DNA of 53,027 bases from Formivibrio citricus (GCF_900115065.1 NZ_FOVE01000022.1:1-53027); one strand, 5' to 3'. Counted from the stretch's first letter, positions 1-8,702 are shown. A program made the numbers and translations. The notes: a model not told the origin generated them from the sequence alone.

Positions 1-64
1 CGACTTGCATGTGTAAAGCATGCCGCCAGCGTTCAATCTGAGCCAGGATCAAACTCTTTAGTTG
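1..64 (-). rRNA. rrs: 16S ribosomal RNA, 5' end only
   Basis: Read on the minus strand, this stretch contains the conserved 16S start AGAGTTTGATCCTGGCTCAG followed by the betaproteobacterial continuation ATTGAACGCTGGCGGCATGC. The gene runs off the left edge, so only about 64 nt are present. The mature 5' end near base 64 is placed by comparison with E. coli (about 8 nt before GAGTTTGATC) and could be off by a few bases. A matching promoter and boxA lie upstream at 286-314 and 196-207. Confidence 0.97.
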
Positions 65-195
65 AAATACTAAGTGTTCGATCCATGCACAAAGTTATTA
101 CTGGCGATGACTCTTGCGAGCCATTCGCTGTATTTCTTGGTGCAGGTATCAATTTTGGTTACCCAATCAGATACCCACACTCATCGGTTGCATTC

Positions 196-207
196 TGTTA
201 AAGATCG
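196..207 (-). promoter_or_regulatory. rRNA leader boxA-like antitermination site
   Basis: On the minus strand the leader between the promoter and 16S carries CGATCTTTAACA. This resembles the boxA element that loads NusB/NusE antitermination factors on rRNA transcripts. Its position about 130 nt before the mature 16S end fits. The call rests on motif and position only. Confidence 0.6.
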
Positions 208-285
208 TTGTTGTCCACCCGAAAAACCCTGTAAAATCAGTCCTTCGCGCTTCAAACTTCGCTGCGTCAGCAGCAGAGAGGCCGA

Positions 286-314
286 ACTATACCGACCCAC
301 CCCAAACCCGTCAA
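286..314 (-). promoter_or_regulatory. rRNA operon promoter (sigma70 type)
   Basis: On the minus strand, TTGACG (314-309) and TATAGT (291-286) are separated by exactly 17 nt. A G/C-rich discriminator follows, as expected for a stringently controlled rRNA P1 promoter. Transcription would start near 279 and leave a leader of about 215 nt before 16S. No Fis sites were identified with confidence. The rest of 65-478 outside these signals shows no gene. Confidence 0.75.
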
Positions 315-439
315 CACCTTCTTCTCACCTTTATCGCCACAAAGTCGATAAACCCCTGATCCGCAAGGATTCATCAAAAACACTTCCCGCCCTCAAATCA
401 GTGGATCGCTGCAGCGGCGGCTATAAAAAACGCGCGGGC

Positions 440-468
440 TTGTATCTTGCACCAACAAAACCTAGAAT
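440..468 (+). promoter_or_regulatory. Promoter for tRNA-Leu
   Basis: TTGTAT (440-445) and TAGAAT (463-468) are spaced by 17 nt. The predicted start near 475 lies only about 4 nt before the tRNA 5' end, so the precursor leader would be very short. This is a sequence-pattern call. Confidence 0.5.
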
Positions 469-478
469 CCGCCTCTCT

Positions 479-563
479 GCCCGGGTGGTGAAATTGGTAG
501 ACACAAGGGACTTAAAATCCCTCGGCGCAAGCTGTACGGGTTCGATTCCCGTCCCGGGCACCA
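479..563 (+). tRNA. leuZ: tRNA-Leu (anticodon TAA)
   Basis: The 85-nt sequence folds as a class II tRNA. The acceptor stem GCCCGGG (479-485) pairs with CCCGGGC (553-559), followed by A and an encoded CCA (561-563). The anticodon stem AGGGA/TCCCT encloses the loop CTTAAAA, giving anticodon TAA at 513-515. The long variable arm and the TTCGATT T-loop fit leucine tRNA. It decodes UUA/UUG. The gene symbol follows E. coli usage for the UAA isoacceptor and is the less certain part. Confidence 0.97.
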
Positions 564-643
564 TCATCCCCTTCCCCAAGCGCCCCACGCGCACGCCCTT
601 TTGCTACACTTGCGCCATTGCCAACCACATACCTATATAAGCA

Positions 644-2311
<1,668 letters not shown>

Positions 2312-2331
2312 TTGGATTGATACTGGAAATG

Positions 2332-2364
2332 AAAAATGCCACCGGAAAATCGGTGGCATTTTTG
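2332..2364 (+). terminator. Rho-independent terminator after ettA
   Basis: An 11-bp stem (AAATGCCACCG paired with CGGTGGCATTT) has a 6-nt loop and is followed by a T-rich run, 20 nt after the ettA stop. Bases 2365-2527 beyond it hold no recognisable gene or motif. Confidence 0.85.
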
Positions 2365-2527
2365 TTTTGGCTGTCGTGCCGAGCTCGATCCAGAATCCTG
2401 CAGCATTGCCATGCAGGCCAGATAATCCGCAGGCGCCATCCGGCACATAATTACTGAAATCGGAATGGGCCGCGTTCTTCCGACCTACGCGCACATAGAG
2501 GCATCGGATATCAACTAAAAAACGTAA

Positions 2528-4207
2528 TCACCCCTTAGCGACAAAAGATTGCTTATAAATTATTGGAACAACGTACTTTCTTTTTTTAATATCAACATTA
2601 TTCTCTTTCACCTTAAGAAAACCAATAACCTCAAGAAAGGACAAAAACCCGACAAAATCCCCACTCAGAGAAGGCGCACTAATATTTTGACAAATCCATT
2701 TATAATCAAGCATAGATTTACCTTTTAATTTATCAACCAACTCAGAAAAATTTCTAGTCCATTTCTCATCCATTCGCACAACATTTTCAACATATTCTTT
2801 TTTTGCCGCGCAGTATGCACTATAAACAATTTCTTTACTAAAAATCCCCCACCCCCATCCAGTGCTTACTGGTTGAGTATGCGCATTTAAATCAGGATTT
2901 ATTCTGTAGTATTCAATAGTCTCGCAAATTACTTTTTTAAGAAAAATTAGAATATGCCTAGGAGTACAAGCATCATGACCATCAAGAAAATGCGTTCTAA
3001 TGAAATCTCTTATACTAATTGATTCTTTACCGCCACCTTCACAAGCATGCACAATTTTCTCATCAAACAAAATACTAAAAATCGCACAATCAATCTTATC
3101 AAAAAGTGAAGTAGACCTCTTTTTTACAAAAAACCTTCTCCAAAACAATGCCAACCTATACACAAACCCACTTTTATTTCTTGATGCACACACTTTATCA
3201 TGCCAACGCAAATGCATATCAGACAAATCCGTTGACTCTGCAAGTTCCTCCAGCTTCCATATATTTGCATCAATCAAAGAAACAAAAAGCCTCTTTGCAA
3301 TGAACGATGATATTTCTTCAGAGCTCCAACAAAGTTTCAATGTATTATCACTAACCTTATCTGGACCAAGAGACGAAAGATTAAGCCTGTGATATAGATC
3401 ACTTCTAAGAAAAATCTTGAAACCTATACTACAACTCGACTGAAGGTCGTCTTCCACTTCCAACAAAGACTCAATATATTCTTTCTGCGTCTGATAATCT
3501 TCATTTGTTACAAATTTATCTAGCTTATCTATTATGACCAAAGCCGAATTACAACGATCACCCAAAGACCTTAGTATGTTATCAAAAACATTCTCAAGAT
3601 TAATCTCCATTGTGGGCTTAGATCTACCCTTACCTTCTCTCCCAACCTCGACCTCAATCGGGGTTGAAGTAATTTTCGCTTTAATCTTAAAAGATATTGA
3701 CGTACACAAATCTTTCAAAATTTTCGTTATTGATTTATCCCCATCTTCCACCCCAACCCTACTGAGAAATTCATTTAAATATTTTTCATTATTTGTCCGA
3801 GGAAACCCTTCAAGGGTAGAAATCTTCTTGCAAATTTGCTTGCAAATATGCAACTTCCAAACAAGTTGGTACAACAACCTTTTTGATATATTAGAGAAAT
3901 ATAACTCAGACAAGTTTCTTAACTCATCAAACTGGATCTGCTCCTCTACAGGAACCACCAATCTATCAACATAAGGGCCAAGAATTTTACTGTTCGACTT
4001 AAGCAACTTAAATAATGTACTTTTACCTGTACCATAAGGACCAATAATTATCGAGTGCCTATCAAGATTAAATTGATTTATTGCCTTTGTGGTAATAAAT
4101 GTATTTTCAGTATTTTTATCTCTATGACCATCCGCATGACCTAAATCTATGAGGTGCAAATTTTCCTTTGGAAACGGGTCTTTCAGACTGTTTTTTACAT
4201 TAGACAT
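2528..4207 (-). CDS. AT-rich orphan P-loop ATPase (Sll1717-like?), possible defence gene
   Basis: The 559-residue product has an unmistakable Walker A, GPYGTGKST (residues 56-64), and a Walker B-like SALVIIDKLDKF near residues 220-232, followed by FKIFLRSDLYHRL as a possible sensor strand. The C-terminal half shows no motif I know. No signal peptide or membrane segment is evident. The architecture (substrate-specific N-terminus, P-loop, II-D-x-LD, then an IFLRxD strand) recalls P-loop ATPases labelled Sll1717 family; that link is from memory and tentative. Base composition is strikingly AT-rich and codon use is A/T-ending compared with both neighbours, which points to horizontal acquisition. 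It stands alone. An accessory or defence role is inference. Confidence 0.6.
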   Translation of the reverse strand: MSNVKNSLKDPFPKENLHLIDLGHADGHRDKNTENTFITTKAINQFNLDRHSIIIGPYGTGKSTLFKLLKSNSKILGPYVDRLVVPVEEQIQFDELRNLSELYFSNISKRLLYQLVWKLHICKQICKKISTLEGFPRTNNEKYLNEFLSRVGVEDGDKSITKILKDLCTSISFKIKAKITSTPIEVEVGREGKGRSKPTMEINLENVFDNILRSLGDRCNSALVIIDKLDKFVTNEDYQTQKEYIESLLEVEDDLQSSCSIGFKIFLRSDLYHRLNLSSLGPDKVSDNTLKLCWSSEEISSFIAKRLFVSLIDANIWKLEELAESTDLSDMHLRWHDKVCASRNKSGFVYRLALFWRRFFVKKRSTSLFDKIDCAIFSILFDEKIVHACEGGGKESISIRDFIRTHFLDGHDACTPRHILIFLKKVICETIEYYRINPDLNAHTQPVSTGWGWGIFSKEIVYSAYCAAKKEYVENVVRMDEKWTRNFSELVDKLKGKSMLDYKWICQNISAPSLSGDFVGFLSFLEVIGFLKVKENNVDIKKRKYVVPIIYKQSFVAKG

Positions 4208-4305
4208 AATATATCAATTTTTAATTAAAAAAATTTGCTGAATCAAGAAATAAACCTAAACAAATTATTCTACATCATCACATCGCCACCGCCCCCGGCA
4301 GCCCG

Positions 4306-4379
4306 CGTAGGTGTCCGATTTGCGTAGCGTAATCGGACGCATGGCATAGGGCGAATACGCTACGCAAATCGGACCTACG
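4306..4379. repeat. Palindromic REP-like element with nested hairpins
   Basis: The left arm (4306-4333) and right arm (4353-4379) are inverted copies of CGTAGGTCCGATTTGCGTAG and its continuation, differing by a 2-nt bulge, around a loop of about 19 nt. The left arm also folds by itself: GTCCGATT (4313-4320) pairs with AATCGGAC (4331-4338). Such GTCCGATT/AATCGGAC elements recur in many proteobacterial genomes (general knowledge). Here the element sits exactly where the reading frame at 4513 loses resemblance to a protein. Confidence 0.75.
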
Positions 4380-4380
4380 G

Positions 4381-4513
4381 CCCTGCCGCGCAGGATCTGC
4401 GGCAATATGATGTACGCCAGCGCCAATGCGCCGCCTGAAATGCTTGCTGCGACTGGCCACCGGCCATGCAGCGCGATTTCCAGCAGCCCGGAATCCTTGC
4501 GTTTGCGCGCCAT
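4381..4513 (-). pseudogene. 5' remnant of a membrane-anchored gene, possibly a restriction endonuclease-like protein
   Basis: About 44 codons remain, beginning MARKRKDSGLLEIALHGRW and followed by one hydrophobic segment (GGALALAYIILPQIL). The basic MARK/RRK start plus a single membrane span resembles the N-terminus of membrane-tethered Mrr-type restriction endonucleases; this is recalled, not searched. The expression signals are intact: TTGTCC (4573-4568) and TAGAAT (4549-4544) are 18 nt apart, with GAGG 9 nt before the ATG. After residue 44 the frame enters the palindromic element at 4306-4379 and stops at 4265. The downstream body of the gene is missing. The rest of 4514-4788 shows nothing else I can support. 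Confidence 0.45.
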
Positions 4514-4788
4514 GCCCGGCCACCTCTTTGCGATTTTGTAAGCATTCTAGCCGTTTTAGAGAAAGCCGGACAAGACGTCTGTGAAACCCATGCCACTTGC
4601 CCCCATGCATGACGGTGAAATATCGAACCGGCGCACTGCAGGGCGGATCGTTGACCCGCGCTGAATCACGTCAATTGCTTTGGTTGGATGCCGGTTTTCA
4701 CCGGAATACCCCTCCAAAAATCATTTCGCGTGCGCTTCGTGAAAACCACAAAAGCTCGCCAATAAACCTGTGGCTATTTTGCCAATGC

Positions 4789-4813
4789 AAAAAACGCCGC
4801 ATTGCAGCGGCGT
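4789..4813 (-). terminator. Terminator after the EF-hand protein gene
   Basis: On the minus strand ACGCCGCTGCAATGCGGCGT is followed directly by TTTTTTG. It lies 16 nt past the stop codon at 4829, as expected for intrinsic termination. Confidence 0.8.
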
Positions 4814-4828
4814 CTGGGGCTGGCGGCA

Positions 4829-5785
4829 TCATGCCGCCAGATCGAGTTGCTGGATGCTGCCGGCTTGCCCTGCTTCGGTCAGATACACGCCGCTGGCGCG
4901 CAGCTTGCCGCGGGTTTGCTGCTGCTTGTCTTGCAGGGTGAAGTCGGCGCGGGCCTGATCCAGATAGATCGCGCCTATGCCCATGTCTTTCAGGCTGGCA
5001 AGCTTGTCCTGGCCGCTGTCGTCTTTCAGCCAGAGTTTGAGCTGGGCGTAGACGCTGTCGCCTTCGTCGATCCAGCCGTTGTGGTCGCCATCGTATTGGG
5101 CCAAATCAGCGAAGCCATCGCCGGAGGTGGCACCAAACAGCTCGCCACCGTCGCCGATCTTGCCGTCGGCATTTTTATCCAGCGCCAGAAAGGCGCTGCC
5201 AGCGTGCAGTTGGCTGATGGCTTCCTGATCGCCGTCGGCATCCAGATCGAAGTTGAAGGTTTGCCCAGCCAGCGAGGCGCTGGCGGCGGCGTAGTTGAGC
5301 ACCAGCGGGTCGAGCATGGCGATTTCGCCGTGGGTTTCGCTGCGGCTGCTGCGCGCCAGTTCAATCTGGCTGGCAAAGCTGATCTCGCGCCCGTCGGCGG
5401 TCTTGACCCGGCCGCAGGCGCTGTAGCAGGCGGATTCGGTTTCGGTGATGACGCTATCGATGATGAGGGTGACTTTCCCGCCCAGCGGCTGCAGCGGCAG
5501 GGCATTGCCGCTGGGCGCGGCCGGTTTTGCCGCTGCGGCCGCTTGGCCATCCGGGGCTTTGCCCCGCTCTGCCTGGCATGCTGCGAACAAGAGCTGCATG
5601 AGCTTTTGCGCCAGCTTGAAGCGCAAAGATTGGACTTTTTGCTCGCTGTTTTCGGCGGCCGCCTGGCGCTCGGCGGCTTGCGCACGGAGGCTGGCATAGT
5701 CGATGTGGAAAGTGAGCTCGCTGATTTCACTGCGCTGAAAACTACGGGTTGCACCCAGTGCAACCTGGCTATCGATGATTTTCAT
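4829..5785 (-). CDS. EF-hand-type calcium-binding protein, function unknown
   Basis: The 318-residue product carries three calcium-loop motifs: DLDADGDQE (residues 180-188), DKNADGKIGDGGE (203-215) and DGDHNGWIDEGD (232-243). They lie in the arrangement LFGATSGDGFADLAQYDGD seen in a widespread, uncharacterised family of VCBS/EF-hand-like proteins. The N-terminal ~90 residues are Ala/Gln-rich and helical, with no signal peptide. The start at 5785 is chosen because GGAG lies 6 nt upstream; a longer frame from 5815 lacks this. It is monocistronic with its own terminator. The role is unknown; calcium binding is inferred from the loops. Confidence 0.7.
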   Translation of the reverse strand: MKIIDSQVALGATRSFQRSEISELTFHIDYASLRAQAAERQAAAENSEQKVQSLRFKLAQKLMQLLFAACQAERGKAPDGQAAAAAKPAAPSGNALPLQPLGGKVTLIIDSVITETESACYSACGRVKTADGREISFASQIELARSSRSETHGEIAMLDPLVLNYAAASASLAGQTFNFDLDADGDQEAISQLHAGSAFLALDKNADGKIGDGGELFGATSGDGFADLAQYDGDHNGWIDEGDSVYAQLKLWLKDDSGQDKLASLKDMGIGAIYLDQARADFTLQDKQQQTRGKLRASGVYLTEAGQAGSIQQLDLAA

Positions 5786-6026
5786 GGTGGACTCCGGGAG
5801 TGAAAGACGATGCAAGCCGGCGGCAAAACCGCAGACTTACAAAGCATGTCTTGCATATCCCGTGCCGAGCGGAGTGTTGGCGCTGCAGATGCTTTTTTCA
5901 CGACCGCAGGGGCGCAATGGTCTTGGAACCTGTTCATGATCTTTTACCGATCTCAGATAATGCCTGCGCCGCTATGACGGCTAAAGCATGGCCGGCTCAG
6001 CCATGAGAAATGCCACCCGCTTGGGG
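5786..6026. other. Intergenic stretch without a supported gene
   Basis: This holds the leader of the EF-hand gene (Shine-Dalgarno GGAG at about 5792-5795 on the minus strand). No open frame with a ribosome-binding site was found. The 16-mer TCTTGGAACCTGTTCA at 5921-5936 recurs inverted at 46354-46369. Confidence 0.5.
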
Positions 6027-6339
6027 TAATGTCGTTCACTTAAGGATTTTTATGCGCCTGCGGCGCAGGGTTTACAGCCGGTTCCGCCCGGCAGACGGGA
6101 AAGGGATTTGTCTCGCAAAATCCCCTTCACCCCTAGGCGAGCCCACTCCGGCGCCCCTACGGGGTTCCCTGCGATGCTCGCAAGACGCGGCGGCTGCGCA
6201 ACTCGGCCTGCGGCCTCAAACAGTGCTCGCCGAATTCCCGCGCCTTGCTGTGCTTCTCGGCACCGTCCAGGGCGGGGCGTGCTGCATACAGCGCTGATCA
6301 AGAAAAATGCCGCTCACTTTTCTTAAGTGAACGGCATTA
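6027..6339. repeat. Dispersed ~310-bp element, copy 1 (MITE-like, with terminal inverted repeats)
   Basis: The ends are near-perfect inverted repeats: bases 6027-6046 match the complement of 6320-6339 at about 18 of 20 positions (core GTTCACTTAAG / CTTAAGTGAAC). The interior from ATGCGCCTGCGGCGCAG (6052) to GCTGCATACAGCGC (6294) is shared with three other places in the window. The right end also contains a hairpin of about 14 bp (6306-6338). No transposase is encoded. Short frames in it are repeat-derived and not supported as genes. Confidence 0.85.
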
Positions 6340-6391
6340 AGGCTTTTTGGTTTGTGTTGCATGGGGGCTGTCATCGCCCGGCCGTCCGCCC

Positions 6392-6607
6392 TCACTTCGG
6401 CGAGGGGTTCCAGACCATTTGCTGGACGAGCTGCGACGACGCAGGTGCGCCGGATGGTGTGGTTCCGATCAGGTCGGCCATGACCAATGCCCAGCCGGCA
6501 ACCAGAACAGCAGCACCCAGTAACTGGCGAGCGGATACACGGCAGAAGAATTTGCCGTAGCAAGCATTTACGGCATGTGTGCCGTGGTTATCCGGTTTGC
6601 GGTTCAT
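6392..6607 (-). CDS. Small single-pass membrane protein
   Basis: The 71-residue frame starts MNRKPDNHGTHAVNACYG and has one hydrophobic segment, LLGAAVLVAGWALVMADLIG (residues 30-49), with a short polar tail. AGGAG lies 8 nt before the ATG at 6607, which is why this start is preferred to one at 6685. A Fur-like site lies 63 nt upstream. I do not recognise the family. Being short, Fur-box-led and starting MNRxPD-HG, it recalls hemP-type genes, but the membrane span argues against HemP. Confidence 0.55.
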   Translation of the reverse strand: MNRKPDNHGTHAVNACYGKFFCRVSARQLLGAAVLVAGWALVMADLIGTTPSGAPASSQLVQQMVWNPSPK

Positions 6608-6669
6608 GACGGTTCTCCTTTCCAGCCTTTTGCATCTTGATCTCATTCTGAGCCAAGCCTGTTGCCTTG

Positions 6670-6684
6670 TGAAATTGATTCTCA
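6670..6684. promoter_or_regulatory. Fur-box-like site upstream of the small membrane protein
   Basis: On the minus strand TGAGAATCAATTTCA matches the 7-1-7 Fur consensus TGATAATNATTATCA at all but three specified positions. It lies 63 nt upstream of the ATG at 6607. No clear -35/-10 pair was assigned. The rest of 6608-6879 shows nothing else. Confidence 0.4.
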
Positions 6685-6879
6685 TTAATTAGCCGATAAC
6701 CTGTAACTATCAAACTGATGTTTCCAGCATGGAAGCTAAACGCTGCGGCGCAACATCCGGTTGACATCCAGCGAGGCAAAAATGTGCTGGCCCGGAAATT
6801 GCAAAAGAAAGGATGTGGCACGCGGCCTTGAGCAATAACGCCGCGACAACTCCCCCTAACTCATGCAAACAGGTGCTCC

Positions 6880-7443
6880 ATGATTTTCGATACTTTTGAA
6901 AAAGACGGTCTGCTGTTGAACACCAACTTCAAGGAATCCGCGGGCAAGCCCGGCTATTCCGCCTATCGCGGCGATCTGGTTCTGGTGGAGGGCGAGGTGG
7001 CGGACGCAGCCGGCCGCCGCAAGCCGCCGGTGTCGGCAATGCGACAAGTTGTGGCGCTCGCCAATGGCGAAAAGCTGACACTTCTGATCGGTTCGCTGGA
7101 CGAGTTGGCCGAGTTGCCGGCGCTGCTGGAAATGTATGCGGCCTATATCACGCCGGAAACACGGCTGATGCTGTTCGTGATCGATGCGGCCAAGAGTTTC
7201 CAAACCTGCATGGCCGGCATTCCGGTCGAGGTGGTTTCACTGCCGGAAGGGGCGGTCTGGACCGAGCTATGCGATACCCTGGGGCTGGAAAAAGGCGATT
7301 TCAAGGGCCAGAGCGGCGGGGAGAAGGTCATGACGATCTACTCCGCGCTGCTCGACCATCGCAGCAAGGCCCCGGAACTGGCTTGGGAAGAAGCCCAGGG
7401 CTTGGTGACGGACGCCAAGCGGCAAATCCACGGGGCGATTTGA
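6880..7443 (+). CDS. Hypothetical protein, 187 aa
   Basis: This is a soluble, acidic protein without a signal peptide or membrane span. The N-terminal half looks beta-rich (GDLVLVEGEV, EKLTLLIGSL), and the C-terminal half has helical stretches ending in WEEAQGLVTDAKRQIHGAI. I recognise no catalytic motif. An AGG lies about 7 nt before the ATG. Codon use is like the GC-rich neighbours, so it appears resident. It is flanked on its 3' side by repeat copy 2. Confidence 0.6.
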   Translation: MIFDTFEKDGLLLNTNFKESAGKPGYSAYRGDLVLVEGEVADAAGRRKPPVSAMRQVVALANGEKLTLLIGSLDELAELPALLEMYAAYITPETRLMLFVIDAAKSFQTCMAGIPVEVVSLPEGAVWTELCDTLGLEKGDFKGQSGGEKVMTIYSALLDHRSKAPELAWEEAQGLVTDAKRQIHGAI

Positions 7444-7478
7444 ACGAAAGAACCGCCAGCCCCAAGGGGCTATCTGGC

Positions 7479-7793
7479 TAATGTCGTTCACTTGAGTGAT
7501 TTGTATGCGCCTGCGGCGCAGGGTTTAAGGCCGGTTCCGCCCGGCAAACGGGAAGGGGATTTGTCTCTCGCCCAATCCCCTTCACCCCCAGGCGAGCCCA
7601 CTCCGGCGCCCCTGCGGGGTTCCCTGCGATGCTCGCAAGACGCGGCGGCTGCGCAACTCGGCTTGCGGCCTCAAACAGTGCTCGCCGAATTCCCTCGCCT
7701 TGCTGTGCTTCTCGGCGCCTTCCAGGGCAGGGTGTGCTGCATACAGCGCTGATCAAGAAAAATGCCGCTCACTTTTCTTCGGTGAACGACTTA
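7479..7793. repeat. Dispersed ~310-bp element, copy 2
   Basis: Same interior as copy 1 (core 7505-7749). The terminal inverted repeats are decayed: GTCGTTCAC (7483-7491) against GTGAACGAC (7782-7790), with TAA/TTA outside. It fills the gap between two convergent genes. The left end is about 36 nt after one stop codon and the right end about 37 nt from infA's. Confidence 0.85.
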
Positions 7794-7829
7794 GGGCTGC
7801 CTAGCCCCTTTTTGAAGAATAGGAAGCGG

Positions 7830-8099
7830 TCAGAAACGGCGACGCGGCGGCGGGGTGTAGCTGCCCCGCCCTTCGATATGGCGGAAAGTAATGCGCCCCT
7901 TGGTCAGATCGTAGGGGGAAAGCTCCAGCGTCACCTTGTCGCCAGCCAGAATGCGGATATGGTTCTTCTTCATCTTGCCGGCGGTATAGGCCACGAGCTC
8001 GTGGCTGTTTTCCAGTTTTACCCGGAAACGGCTGTCAGGCAGCACTTCCGTGACAACACCGTTCATTTCAATAAGGTCTTCTTTGGCCATCACGCTCAT
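7830..8099 (-). CDS. infA: Translation initiation factor IF-1
   Basis: IF-1 binds the ribosomal A site during initiation. The S1/OB-fold sequence is evident: [48 protein letters not shown] and GRITFRHIE. It is longer than the 72-residue E. coli protein because of a basic, Pro-rich tail (YTPPPRRRF), a feature of the second betaproteobacterial infA. Two starts are possible. The ATG at 8099 has AAGGG 6 nt upstream; the ATG at 8090 gives the conserved MAKED start but has no Shine-Dalgarno at suitable distance. The AAGGG lies in a small hairpin (TGCCC-GAA-GGGCA). Confidence 0.93.
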   Translation of the reverse strand: MSVMAKEDLIEMNGVVTEVLPDSRFRVKLENSHELVAYTAGKMKKNHIRILAGDKVTLELSPYDLTKGRITFRHIEGRGSYTPPPRRRF

Positions 8100-8149
8100 G
8101 GACTGCCCTTCGGGCAACCCAATCCTTGTATTGTTCAAATGAAAAATAA

Positions 8150-8172
8150 AAAAAGCCCGGTCAAGCCGGGCT
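8150..8172 (-). terminator. Terminator between cspA and infA
   Basis: On the minus strand AGCCCGGCTTGACCGGGCT (8172-8154) is followed by a run of seven Ts. It ends the cspA transcript. Since infA starts only about 50 nt further on, infA depends on read-through or on a promoter in that gap. Confidence 0.85.
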
Positions 8173-8199
8173 CGGGTACAGACGTGAAGCCGCAGTTGC

Positions 8200-8406
8200 T
8201 TATTCAGCGATGCGGATATTCGAAGCCTGCTTGCCCTTCGGGCCAGTGGTCACGTCGAAAGTCACGCGCTGATTTTCAGCCAGTGTCTTGAAGCCGTTGC
8301 TCTGGATTGCGGAGAAGTGCGCGAACAGATCGTCGCCGCCTTCGTCCGGGGTGATGAAGCCGAAGCCTTTGGAGTCGTTAAACCATTTTACGGTGCCGTT
8401 AGCCAT
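8200..8406 (-). CDS. cspA: Cold-shock protein CspA family
   Basis: This 68-residue cold-shock domain protein is a single-stranded nucleic-acid chaperone. The RNP1 motif KGFGFIT and RNP2-like DLFAHFSAI are intact, and it starts [17 protein letters not shown] lies 8 nt before the ATG. Upstream lies a long untranslated stretch (8407-8651) as is usual for cold-shock genes; downstream is a strong terminator. Confidence 0.95.
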   Translation of the reverse strand: MANGTVKWFNDSKGFGFITPDEGGDDLFAHFSAIQSNGFKTLAENQRVTFDVTTGPKGKQASNIRIAE

Positions 8407-8651
8407 GTCATTAATTCCTGATATTGAATTTTAAAAAGGGGAAAGCCCCATTGGGGCGAGGATCAAGTAGAGCAGGAATGACGGACCAGAACAGGCGCAG
8501 ACAAACTAGAAACCAACTCGAACTTCGCAGAACCGGACTCTGCGCTTAAAAGCAGGCGAATGCAAGGCTTTTTTTCGCCAACAGCGCAACGGAATGCATT
8601 TTCCGGGTTTTTTTGGGGGTTTTGGTAAAAAAACCGCTCAAAGCAGCTTAT
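8407..8651 (-). promoter_or_regulatory. Long untranslated leader region of cspA
   Basis: No gene is supported between the ssb terminator and cspA. On the minus strand it holds a hairpin GCCCC-AATG-GGGC near 8447-8459, shortly before the ribosome-binding site, and TTGCAT followed by TTTAAG as a weak promoter candidate near 8545-8565. Cold-shock mRNAs commonly use structured leaders for temperature control; that this one does is inference. Confidence 0.35.
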
Positions 8652-8677
8652 CAAAAAAGCCCGCGATTTCGCGGGCT
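8652..8677 (-). terminator. Terminator after ssb
   Basis: On the minus strand AGCCCGCGAAATCGCGGGCT is followed by TTTTTTG, 26 nt past the ssb stop. Confidence 0.9.
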
Positions 8678-8702
8678 CGGTGAAACTGCATGCCTGGGCA
8701 CA

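Noticed and set aside
74-640. Open frame spanning the rRNA leader and tRNA-Leu
   Set aside because: It covers a tRNA gene and the rRNA promoter region; there is no ribosome-binding site.
4597-4941. Plus-strand frame between the stump gene and the EF-hand gene
   Set aside because: It crosses the terminator at 4789-4813 and the 3' end of the EF-hand gene, with low-complexity product and no start signal.
4802-5803. Plus-strand frame opposite the EF-hand gene
   Set aside because: The minus strand encodes calcium loops, a Shine-Dalgarno sequence and a terminator; the plus-strand product is low-complexity.
5921-5936. 16-bp sequence shared in inverted form with 46354-46369 as a further repeat family
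   Set aside because: Only two short matches with no extended similarity; insufficient to define an element.
6050-6301. Small frames inside the 310-bp element copies (also in copies 2, 3 and 4)
   Set aside because: Frames vary in start and end between copies, lack ribosome-binding sites and reflect the shared repeat rather than selection on a protein.
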